A DNA stretch of 34,297 nucleotides from Malonomonas rubra (GTDB taxonomy: Bacteria > Desulfobacterota > Desulfuromonadia > Desulfuromonadales > Geopsychrobacteraceae), in the NCBI RefSeq assembly GCF_003247215.1, contig NZ_QKAP01000011.1, forward strand, positions 1-34,297, written 5' to 3'. Numbering within the stretch: the stretch's first letter is position 1; each line of letters starts with the position of its first letter. A program made the position numbers and the translations under genes. Of this stretch, positions 25,058-32,612 are shown in pieces. The notes beneath the pieces were generated by a model. It was not told the origin of the DNA. It saw only the letters and a list, made by a program, of their open reading frames with translations, and searched no databases.

Positions 25058-25099
25058 TTTTATTAAATAGGCAATGCCACATCTAAGGGAAGGGTGAAA

Positions 25100-25633
25100 A
25101 TGGAAAACTCACGTGGTTTTACACTATTGGAGCTTATAATTGTTGTTGCTCTGATTGGCATAATGGTGGCCGTTGCGATCCCAAGTATAAATACTTGGAT
25201 GCCTAATTATCGGCTAAAAGGGGCAGCAAGGGATTTATACAGTGCAATGATGAAAGCGAAGAGTGAGGCGATCAAGCGTAACGTCAACTGTGCCATCACT
25301 TTTAACCAGTCGGTCGGTGGAGTGACTCAAGCATATGTCGTTTATGTCGATGGGAACCAGAATTGTGAATTTGATGCAGGCGAGGAAATTGTTGCACAAG
25401 TCACCACTTTTCCGAACGGGGTTTACTTTGATACAGCTAAACCAGGGAATGGTGTTGACATTTCTGTTAATGATGTCGACAACCCAACCATTGTTTTTCG
25501 CCCCAATGGCATTCCGCGCTACAACAATCCTGCGATTGTGGACGATGGTGATGTGTATTTGATCAACAGTAAAAGTAGGACTCGCAGGGTTCATGTCAAC
25601 CTGGCTGGTAATGTATGGATACGGGAAAACTGA
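25100..25633 (+). CDS. Type IV pilus minor pilin, FimT/FimU (GspH) type
   Basis: About 177 residues from ATG 25100 (GTG 25094 is an in-frame alternative). The prepilin leader MENSRG is cut before FTLLELIIVVALIGIMVAVA, with Glu5 of the mature chain present. The rest (AARDLYSAMMKAKSEAIKRN, then FRPNGIPR and a VHVNLAGNVWI ending) follows GspH/FimT pseudopilins. It acts in the inner membrane as part of the complex that primes type IV pilus assembly. First gene of a five-gene operon; its stop overlaps the pilW start (TGATG). Confidence 0.9.
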   Translation: MENSRGFTLLELIIVVALIGIMVAVAIPSINTWMPNYRLKGAARDLYSAMMKAKSEAIKRNVNCAITFNQSVGGVTQAYVVYVDGNQNCEFDAGEEIVAQVTTFPNGVYFDTAKPGNGVDISVNDVDNPTIVFRPNGIPRYNNPAIVDDGDVYLINSKSRTRRVHVNLAGNVWIREN

Positions 25634-26334
25634 TGAGAATGAAGCGGATGGATAAAAGAGGGTTTACCCTTGTTGAACTGTTAGTGGCGATGGTTGTATC
25701 CGGCATCGTGATGACCGGAATCTATTCGGCTTTTAAAAACCAGCAGGACAGTTTTATTGCTCAGGATCAAGTCGCTGAAGTACAGCAGAATCTGCGGGCC
25801 GGATTGAACTTTTTCACACATGAACTGCGTATGGCTGGTTATGATCCGGATAACGCGGTTTCTGCCGGCTTTACTACTGCCACTGCGAGTACTGTTGGAT
25901 TTTCTTTTGTGGCCGATAACGACGGTATCGATAACGATAATGCCGACGGGGATGATGATACGACTACCGGTGTGGATGAAGCTAACGAAATGAATCAGGT
26001 TCAGTACGAACTTTTCGATGACGGAGGGGATGGCGATACTGATCTCGTCCGGTCGGTTTACGGCGGGGACAAGGTCGTCATTGCAGAAAATATCGAAAAT
26101 ATTCAATTTTACTATACACTTGCAGACGGTACCCAGACCCTGGCGCCAGGTTCCTTGGGGGATATTCGTGCGGTCACTGTTTCGATTCTGGCCAGAGCCG
26201 ATCGTCCGGATAAAAATTATACTCACAGTGGCACTTACCCGCCAAAATTTGGGGCGGAATGGGTCCCAACGAACGATAATTACCGGCGTCGTTTTCAGAT
26301 CATTAGGATCAATTGTCGCAATATGGGATTGTAG
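25633..26334 (+). CDS. pilW: Type IV pilus minor pilin PilW
   Basis: About 233 residues. The leader MRMKRMDKRG precedes FTLVELLVAMVVSGIVMTGI. PilW-like features follow: QNLRAGLNFFTHELRMAGYD P, an Asp/Asn-rich insertion (about 102-125, NDGIDNDNADGDDD) that could bind calcium, and IENIQFYYTLADGTQ near the C-terminus. The start overlaps the preceding stop; ATGs at 25639 and 25648 are also possible. It is part of the minor-pilin priming complex with PilV, PilX and PilY1. Confidence 0.9.
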   Translation: MRMKRMDKRGFTLVELLVAMVVSGIVMTGIYSAFKNQQDSFIAQDQVAEVQQNLRAGLNFFTHELRMAGYDPDNAVSAGFTTATASTVGFSFVADNDGIDNDNADGDDDTTTGVDEANEMNQVQYELFDDGGDGDTDLVRSVYGGDKVVIAENIENIQFYYTLADGTQTLAPGSLGDIRAVTVSILARADRPDKNYTHSGTYPPKFGAEWVPTNDNYRRRFQIIRINCRNMGL

Positions 26335-26336
26335 GA

Positions 26337-26792
26337 ATGAACAAGACTTTCAAAAAGAGTGAATCAGGGTTCAGTCTGATAGAAGTGTTGATAGCACTTT
26401 TCGTTTTTGCCGTGGGTATTTTGGGGATGGCAAGCATGCAGCTGACCGCCATTTCTGGCAACAGCCAAGCCAATGGTATCTCTCAGTCCGCGACTTGGGG
26501 TGCGGACAGAGTTGAAGTCCTGATGGCTGATGATTACGATGCTGCAGATCTGGATGATACGGTGTCTGTTGGTACCCCGCCTGCTCTTCCTGCGGATGTG
26601 GATGCGGCGCTTGACGATTTCACGACTGCCCATCAAGATGCGGGTGCGCCTGAGCACTATGAAATTTTCTGGAATGTTGTGGAGAATTATCCGATAGAAA
26701 ACTGCAAAACGATTCGCATTCACACACGACGCAACGACAAGGGTACCCTCAAGGTTGTTTCCCTGAATTTTGCCAAGATGCGGGGGATTTAA
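26337..26792 (+). CDS. pilV: Type IV pilus minor pilin PilV
   Basis: 151 residues from ATG 26337, 2 bp after the pilW stop, with TAGGA directly before it. The leader MNKTFKKSESG precedes FSLIEVLIALFVFAVGILGM, then ASMQLTAISGNSQANGISQS, the usual PilV opening. The C-terminal region (ENCKTIRIHTRRNDKGTLKV) is a short beta domain with a single cysteine. Fits the expected order fimT-pilW-pilV-pilX-pilY1. Confidence 0.9.
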   Translation: MNKTFKKSESGFSLIEVLIALFVFAVGILGMASMQLTAISGNSQANGISQSATWGADRVEVLMADDYDAADLDDTVSVGTPPALPADVDAALDDFTTAHQDAGAPEHYEIFWNVVENYPIENCKTIRIHTRRNDKGTLKVVSLNFAKMRGI

Positions 26793-26793
26793 A

Positions 26794-27402
26794 ATGAAAC
26801 TAGGCAATTTTATAACAAGAAAATTGAGCGGAGAGGGCGGTTTTGTTCTTATAACATCTTTGATTTTCTTGGTGGTGTTGACCATAATCGGCATTGCCGC
26901 GACAAATACGACCGTATTCGAACTTCTGGTTTCCGGGAATGATCGTACCACCAAAGAATCTTTTTACTCGGCTGAGGGGGGGCTGGAAGTTGGCGCTGAG
27001 TTGATTGAACAGAGTATCTGGGATTTCCCCAGTGTTACGCTTCCTGCCAGCGCAAGCAGTGATGCCGATTCCCAGTTGGGTAGCGTACACATCATTGGTG
27101 ATTATTCGCAACTCCCCGCGAGTCCGTATTTTGCTCCAGATTCTCTTCCTTCTAGCCCGAATGCCTTTTACAGCTATGCCGATCAAACTCCAGATTTAAC
27201 GTCGATTCCGCGCACGGAACTTTGGTTTGCGGGGCAGACAGTACAGGTCGCTGGCGGTTCTTTGCAACAGCTGTCCGGATACCAAGGAGCTGGCAAGGGG
27301 AGTGCTGGCGGCGGTGGTGGAACCCTGTTCGACATTCATTCCCATACTCAGGGAAAGAACAACAGTCGTTCATGTCTGCTAATGCAATGGCTGCACATGT
27401 AA
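26794..27402 (+). CDS. pilX: Type IV pilus minor pilin PilX
   Basis: 202 residues from ATG 26794, 1 bp after the pilV stop; the frame is open from 26770 but that part lies inside pilV. The prepilin-like N-terminus SGEGG precedes FVLITSLIFLVVLTIIGIAA, with Thr instead of Glu at mature position 5. Lack of Glu5 is known for the tip pseudopilin GspK and suits a tip location. Then ESFYSAEGGLEVGAELIEQS, a PilX hallmark, and a glycine-rich stretch before GTLFDIHSHTQGKNNSR at the C-terminus. pilY1 begins 113 bp later. Confidence 0.85.
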   Translation: MKLGNFITRKLSGEGGFVLITSLIFLVVLTIIGIAATNTTVFELLVSGNDRTTKESFYSAEGGLEVGAELIEQSIWDFPSVTLPASASSDADSQLGSVHIIGDYSQLPASPYFAPDSLPSSPNAFYSYADQTPDLTSIPRTELWFAGQTVQVAGGSLQQLSGYQGAGKGSAGGGGGTLFDIHSHTQGKNNSRSCLLMQWLHM

Positions 27403-27484
27403 CGTGTGGTGTTTGTATAAACATAACGCAGTCTATTAATTGAATCGTCGGGCAGAAGAATGATGAGACCGACTAAGAATAAAT

Positions 27485-27507
27485 CCACAACTGGTTGTGG
27501 GTGGAGG
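27485..27507 (+). promoter_or_regulatory. Hairpin abutting the pilY1 ribosome-binding site
   Basis: CCACAAC (27485-27491) and GTTGTGG (27494-27500) form a 7-bp perfect inverted repeat 2 nt before the GGAGG Shine-Dalgarno (27503-27507). It could shield or expose the site on the operon mRNA, but the effect is unknown. Confidence 0.4.
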
Positions 27508-27515
27508 AATAGATT

Positions 27516-30500
27516 ATGGGGTTGAAGAAGACGATCAAGATGAAAGTTTTGTCGCTTGTATTGGCTGTTGCGCTGGTTAACATCGGGGCGCTGCCCGGCT
27601 ATGCCGTGGCACCGGATCCCTTGGTATGTACAAAAGGGGTGGCTACACCTCCTTTTCTGAATACCGGAGTTGATCCGAATCTGATGCTGGTGATCGACAA
27701 TTCAGCCAGTATGTACGACCTGGCTTTCGTGGAAAATGCCGCTTATTGCTATGACGATAGTTACGATCCGACAACAAACACCTATTCGGGTTTTTTTGAT
27801 GAGACCGGATGGTACCAATATGATACCGCGAACAATCAATTTGTGACGGTGACCGATGCTGATGCTGCCACTGCCTGCAGTACAGCGGCCCTGAAGAAAA
27901 CTGTGCCAGTTGCTAATGGCATAGATGTTGACGACATCTGTCTGGATGAAGACGCCACAACCCCTTCAAATACAGTTTTTCTTGCCAGGGGGCGTTTTCT
28001 GAACTGGGCTATCGTCTCCAAGATGGATATTGAAAAGAAGATCCTGACCGGCGGCAAGTTTGATGCGGCTAACAGCGTCCTGCAATTGGAATCACGGGGT
28101 TGCTTGGAGCGGCGCTTCAGCAAACAGACCGCCTTTGATTCCGGAGCCAAACTGACTCTGGCTGTACGCCCCGCTGACGTTGCGGCTGGCGACTACAGTA
28201 GCCGTATTGAACTCTTTCCGGCGACGAGCAGCGGTTATGTTCATAACAGCTGCCAGTTGGCCGTTGAAGAGATGAAAAAAGAGAGTCCTAACCTTGGGCA
28301 AATTGGTGTTTATATAGATGATTGTATGGGGTTCGATGCAGCCAATAATACGCCTGAAGCCGCTTCTAATTCAGCGTTTAATCATTCCGTTCAGGACTGC
28401 TGGTACATAAATAAATTTGGTCTGGATCAATGGGAGCTTGCATCAGTTGGTTCGATAGCCAGAATCAAAAACGATTGTGAAAACGTGTATGATGCTCCCC
28501 TGAATCCTAGGGATATCGGAATCGATCACAGTGGTTACATATGTTCTGGAGACTATTTGGCCTCTGTTGATGCGCCTCTTTCCGATCGTGGTTACGTTGG
28601 TCGTTGCTGGAGTGTAGGAGAAGGTGCAGCCACTGAAGCTGATATCCCGCGAGCGTGTACCGATGAACCAGAGTCAGGTGCCAATCCAAGATGTAGTAAT
28701 GAATTAGGGTCTAATGATGGCATCGTCTATCAGTGCAGTGGTAATTACAATTCTTCACAGGACACCTGTAACAAGGACTGGGTTCCTATATATGATTCTA
28801 CCGGCGGAGGCGCTGCAGATTATGTAGGCTGGTTACCCGATTCGACTCATGTTGTTTTTGATCAATCTATTGAACAAGATTCGTGTGTTATGCAAGGCCT
28901 ACTTGATTATTGCAGCTTTCTGAATTTTCCTGAAGTTATTGACCCGAGCGACCAAGCGACTGGTGTCGGTGATGCGACCGCTGATTTGTGGAACCTACCG
29001 TCCATATTGGTCGATTCAGGCATTAAGGATCAATTGGCAGAACCGTTGTTGGTTATGACGGGCAGACTGGCACAATCTGAGATACCAACTGGTCTGATCC
29101 AGAAGTATGCTGACTCTATCCGCATGGGTGCGATGACCTTCAACGATGATGGTGCCAAAAGTGAGTGCGATACGTCCGATCCTTATGTTACCTATGCTTG
29201 CGATGATCCAGCAAATCGCGATGGCGGCGCTGTGCTCACCGAAATTGCTAAAAGCACAGCGCATACCAGCGACCTGATTTCAGATATTAACCGTGTGGTT
29301 GCTGATACTTGGACTCCGTTGGGGGAAGCCATGTACAATGCAGTCGGATACTATCGTCAGGACGATAGTATCCGACTGGATGCTAGTGATTTTACCATAA
29401 CAGCTGATCCGACAACTGATCCGATTACCAACTGGTGTCAGGCCAATAATGTTCTGCTGGTTACAGATGGTGCTCCTACTGCCGACCAAGCTGCAACCAT
29501 GAGTAATTTTATCAATAGTACACTGGGTACTACACTGGGATATACACTGGAAGGTGCGACCTGCCCGGAACTCCACGGCAGCACATATCTTAAAGATTTA
29601 ACTAAGTTCGCCAATGAGGATATCTGGTACGACCAGACCTTTCCTGCAGGAGAAGAACGCCGCAATGTCTCTACCCATATTGTCGCCGCCGGCAGTTTCA
29701 GAGAATCTGGCACAGATGCTTGCCTGGCGGAGAACCTGTTAACTGATGCTGCTAGCAACGGAGGAACACAGCTTTACCAGGCTGAGAATTTCAACCAGTT
29801 AGGAGTGGCTCTAGAGGCGGCTTTCAGCAATATTCGTGCAGGAGCTTCGGCCGGTTCTGCCGCGTCGGTCATTTCTTCCTCTCGGAGCGGCGAAGGAGCT
29901 ATCTATCAAGCTATATTCTGGCCCAGCAAGCCGTCTTCTGACTTGAATTCGACAGTAGAAGTCAAATGGGCTGGCGAGGTACATTCCCTGTTTATAGATG
30001 AAAATGGCTACATGTACGAGGATACCGACGATGACCGTGTTCTTGATGATACAGACAAGCGGGTCATTATCTATTTCGACGATACAACCCTGACCAGTCG
30101 GGCATGTTATACAAATCCTGTTGGCAATACTTGTAGCGATTCAGTTGATTTGGACGCTGTTCATTACCTTTGGTCTGCCAACGACTGGTTAGCCAAGATT
30201 TCCAACAGCAGCTTTTCGCTCTATGATGAAGATGATCAATACCAGAATCGTTCCTCTTACATTTCCAATGCACGACGACGTTATATTTTTACGTGGAACG
30301 ATCTAGACAATGACGTTGTTGTGGATAGCAATGAAGTTATCCCCTTTGTTAGCGGAAACCTCGCTTCGGCTGCAGGTTCGCCTACGGATTGGGCTGGTTT
30401 GACGACGAGCGGAGCACGTGGGCCTGTTGCTAACGATTTTAATGTTGCTAATGATGGGAATGCCAATACAAATATTAACAATATTGTCGACTGGATTAGG

Positions 30501-32507
30501 GGGGTTGAGGTAACTGATTCCAGATCGCGGACCATCAAGAAAAAAATGGCAGGTCTCGCAACAGACCCGGAAGTCGTTTGGCGTTTGGGAGATGTCATCC
30601 ATTCAACACCGACTGCGGTCGCTAGACCGATGGAGAACCTTCATCTACTTTACCGAGATCAGACATACTCTGATTTCGTTGCACGTTGGGCGAATCGCCG
30701 ACATATGATTTATTTTGGAGCTAATGATGGCATGATGCATGCCATTAATGCAGGTTTTTATAAAGAAAATAGTAAAAAATTCTGTTTGACGGCAGATTGT
30801 GCGGATGAGGGAAACGCACCAGAGCTTGGCGCTGAGATGTGGGCTTATGTCCCTTACAATCTTATGCCCCATCTCAAATGTTTGACTGATCCCAACTATG
30901 TATATGCTCATAAGTATTATGTAGATCAGCCTCCTAGGGTTTTTGATGCCCGGATCTTTACTGCCGAGGGCGCCTGCTCCGATAGTGACAAAGGACCCAG
31001 GCATGTGGATTGTATTCATCCGAATGGTTGGGGCACGATTCTGGTTGGTTCCATGCGGTTCGGCGGGGCAAGAATTAATGCAGTAGATTTGAATGGGGTT
31101 GCAGGTGAAACTCGCACCTTCCAATCATCCTATTTTGTGATGGACATCACCAATCCAGAAGCCCCCCCTGTACTGCTCGGTGAATTGGTTAGGAAGGAAG
31201 GAGATGCTCAGTTGGGGTTTACCACAGCCGTGCCTACCCCCGTGGTTATGAAAGACGATGCCGGGGCTGGCTCGTGGTATCTAATGATGGGGAGCGGCCC
31301 GTCCTCTAATGATGGTGTGAATTACCCAGATGGTGCCAACACAGCGGCATTGGAAGGTAAGAGTAATCAGCAGCCAAGGGTTGCGGTTTTCCCGCTGCAG
31401 GGTCTAACCACCGCATTACCGAAGATCCCTTTTAGGATACCGGATGCGGCACCGACCAGTTCGACGCCAGGTAGATATGTCTTGGACGATGCTACTCTAG
31501 GGGCTGGTAATGGTTCTGCAAACGGTTTTGTCTCAGATATGATTTCTGTGGATTATGATCTTGATTTTTTCTACAAATCTGATGCTGTGTATTTTGGCAC
31601 GGTTGAGCATGGTTCCGATACTACAATGGCCACTGCATCGTTCGCGGATGATTGGGATGGTCGTCTCTACCGCTTGGTGATGGACCCAAATGCTACCGGA
31701 GCATCGACTACGCCTAATGTATGGGAATTACATCTTCTCTTGAATGCTGGGCAGCCGATCACAGCGGCTCCCGCTGTCGCGACGGACTTGAATCGTTATT
31801 GGATTTATTTTGGTACCGGCCGTTTTTTTGATGCTGATATCGATAAGCAAGATGATGCACAACAATCCTTTTACGGGATAAAGGAACCAGTCGACTGCAC
31901 AGCAGCCGATCTTCCTTTTACTTGGGCAGAAATTGATAAAGCTGATTTGTTTGACGTGAGTGACTTACTGGTGACCGAGTCCGCTACGGCGAACACGACT
32001 GGTAATCTGGCAAATGCAGTTGATAATTCGGGTAATGCTATAACTAGCTTAGGCACCCTTAGTAATTATATCGCTGGTTCTCCTGGATCATGTAGTAGCG
32101 ATCCGGTTGATGGATGGTATCGTGATTTTTCACGTGTCCGTGAGCGGAATGTCGGTCAGGCAACTGTATTGGGTGGTCTTCTGACTTTTACCACTTATCA
32201 GCCTTTTAGCGATCCCTGTATGCAGGATGGACAGGCGTATTTGTTTGGATTGAATTATCTGACGGGAACTGCCAATAATTTGTCCGTATTTGTGAATCAG
32301 GGGTTAGACAATACAACGGTTTTAGAGAGTATTTCGATTGGCCGTGGTTTGGCTACGACACCTAACCTCCATGTAGGCGCAGGGGATGACGGCCCAACCG
32401 CGTTCGTGCAGACCAGTACTGGTGAAATTGTGGAGCTTCCCCAGACGAATCTACCGAATCCTTTTAAGACAGGTCGAAAGAGCTGGCTAGAAAAGTCTTG
32501 TCCTTAA
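27516..32507 (+). CDS. pilY1: Type IV pilus tip adhesin/assembly protein PilY1 (PilC)
   Basis: 1663 residues, larger than the roughly 1160 of Pseudomonas PilY1. A signal peptide ends near ALPGYAVA. A von Willebrand A-like domain starts with the MIDAS motif DNSAS (61-65); it is split by a cysteine-rich insertion (about 90-500) and resumes with NVLLVTDGAPT at about 645-655. Two EF-hand-like loops follow, DTDDDRVLDDTD (836-847) and DLDNDVVVDSNE (929-940). The C-terminal half is the PilC-type beta-propeller (VVWRLGDVIHSTPTAVARP, MIYFGANDGMMHAINAG, WIYFGTGRFF). It works with PilV/W/X to prime and tip the pilus, aiding adhesion and surface sensing. A perfect 38-bp palindrome lies at codons 609-621. 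Confidence 0.95.
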   Translation: MGLKKTIKMKVLSLVLAVALVNIGALPGYAVAPDPLVCTKGVATPPFLNTGVDPNLMLVIDNSASMYDLAFVENAAYCYDDSYDPTTNTYSGFFDETGWYQYDTANNQFVTVTDADAATACSTAALKKTVPVANGIDVDDICLDEDATTPSNTVFLARGRFLNWAIVSKMDIEKKILTGGKFDAANSVLQLESRGCLERRFSKQTAFDSGAKLTLAVRPADVAAGDYSSRIELFPATSSGYVHNSCQLAVEEMKKESPNLGQIGVYIDDCMGFDAANNTPEAASNSAFNHSVQDCWYINKFGLDQWELASVGSIARIKNDCENVYDAPLNPRDIGIDHSGYICSGDYLASVDAPLSDRGYVGRCWSVGEGAATEADIPRACTDEPESGANPRCSNELGSNDGIVYQCSGNYNSSQDTCNKDWVPIYDSTGGGAADYVGWLPDSTHVVFDQSIEQDSCVMQGLLDYCSFLNFPEVIDPSDQATGVGDATADLWNLPSILVDSGIKDQLAEPLLVMTGRLAQSEIPTGLIQKYADSIRMGAMTFNDDGAKSECDTSDPYVTYACDDPANRDGGAVLTEIAKSTAHTSDLISDINRVVADTWTPLGEAMYNAVGYYRQDDSIRLDASDFTITADPTTDPITNWCQANNVLLVTDGAPTADQAATMSNFINSTLGTTLGYTLEGATCPELHGSTYLKDLTKFANEDIWYDQTFPAGEERRNVSTHIVAAGSFRESGTDACLAENLLTDAASNGGTQLYQAENFNQLGVALEAAFSNIRAGASAGSAASVISSSRSGEGAIYQAIFWPSKPSSDLNSTVEVKWAGEVHSLFIDENGYMYEDTDDDRVLDDTDKRVIIYFDDTTLTSRACYTNPVGNTCSDSVDLDAVHYLWSANDWLAKISNSSFSLYDEDDQYQNRSSYISNARRRYIFTWNDLDNDVVVDSNEVIPFVSGNLASAAGSPTDWAGLTTSGARGPVANDFNVANDGNANTNINNIVDWIRGVEVTDSRSRTIKKKMAGLATDPEVVWRLGDVIHSTPTAVARPMENLHLLYRDQTYSDFVARWANRRHMIYFGANDGMMHAINAGFYKENSKKFCLTADCADEGNAPELGAEMWAYVPYNLMPHLKCLTDPNYVYAHKYYVDQPPRVFDARIFTAEGACSDSDKGPRHVDCIHPNGWGTILVGSMRFGGARINAVDLNGVAGETRTFQSSYFVMDITNPEAPPVLLGELVRKEGDAQLGFTTAVPTPVVMKDDAGAGSWYLMMGSGPSSNDGVNYPDGANTAALEGKSNQQPRVAVFPLQGLTTALPKIPFRIPDAAPTSSTPGRYVLDDATLGAGNGSANGFVSDMISVDYDLDFFYKSDAVYFGTVEHGSDTTMATASFADDWDGRLYRLVMDPNATGASTTPNVWELHLLLNAGQPITAAPAVATDLNRYWIYFGTGRFFDADIDKQDDAQQSFYGIKEPVDCTAADLPFTWAEIDKADLFDVSDLLVTESATANTTGNLANAVDNSGNAITSLGTLSNYIAGSPGSCSSDPVDGWYRDFSRVRERNVGQATVLGGLLTFTTYQPFSDPCMQDGQAYLFGLNYLTGTANNLSVFVNQGLDNTTVLESISIGRGLATTPNLHVGAGDDGPTAFVQTSTGEIVELPQTNLPNPFKTGRKSWLEKSCP
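29341..29378. repeat. Perfect 2 x 18-bp inverted repeat inside pilY1
   Basis: CAGTCGGATACTATCGTC (29341-29358), AG, then GACGATAGTATCCGACTG (29361-29378): 18 matched bases with no mismatch and a 2-nt gap. The frame stays open (VGYYRQDDSIRL). The RNA would form a very stable hairpin and the DNA could form a cruciform. Confidence 0.97.
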
Positions 32508-32540
32508 ATATGTGGTGTTGTAGTAATCCTTAGCTGGCTT

Positions 32541-32582
32541 AGAGGGGCGTTCCGATGGAAATTTCAGGAGCCCCTCTTTTTT
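32541..32582 (+). terminator. Intrinsic terminator after pilY1
   Basis: AGAGGGGC (32541-32548) pairs with GCCCCTCT (32570-32577), with additional inner pairing possible (TTCC/GGAA region), followed by six T residues. It closes the minor pilin operon. Confidence 0.85.
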
Positions 32583-32612
32583 CTGTGTTTATGTTTAGGA
32601 GGATTTCCTTTT

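Noticed and set aside
26794-27402. Frameshift at the pilX C-terminus
   Set aside because: The ending GTLFDIHSHTQGKNNSR resembles the normal C-terminal motif of PilX in relatives, so the gene appears intact.
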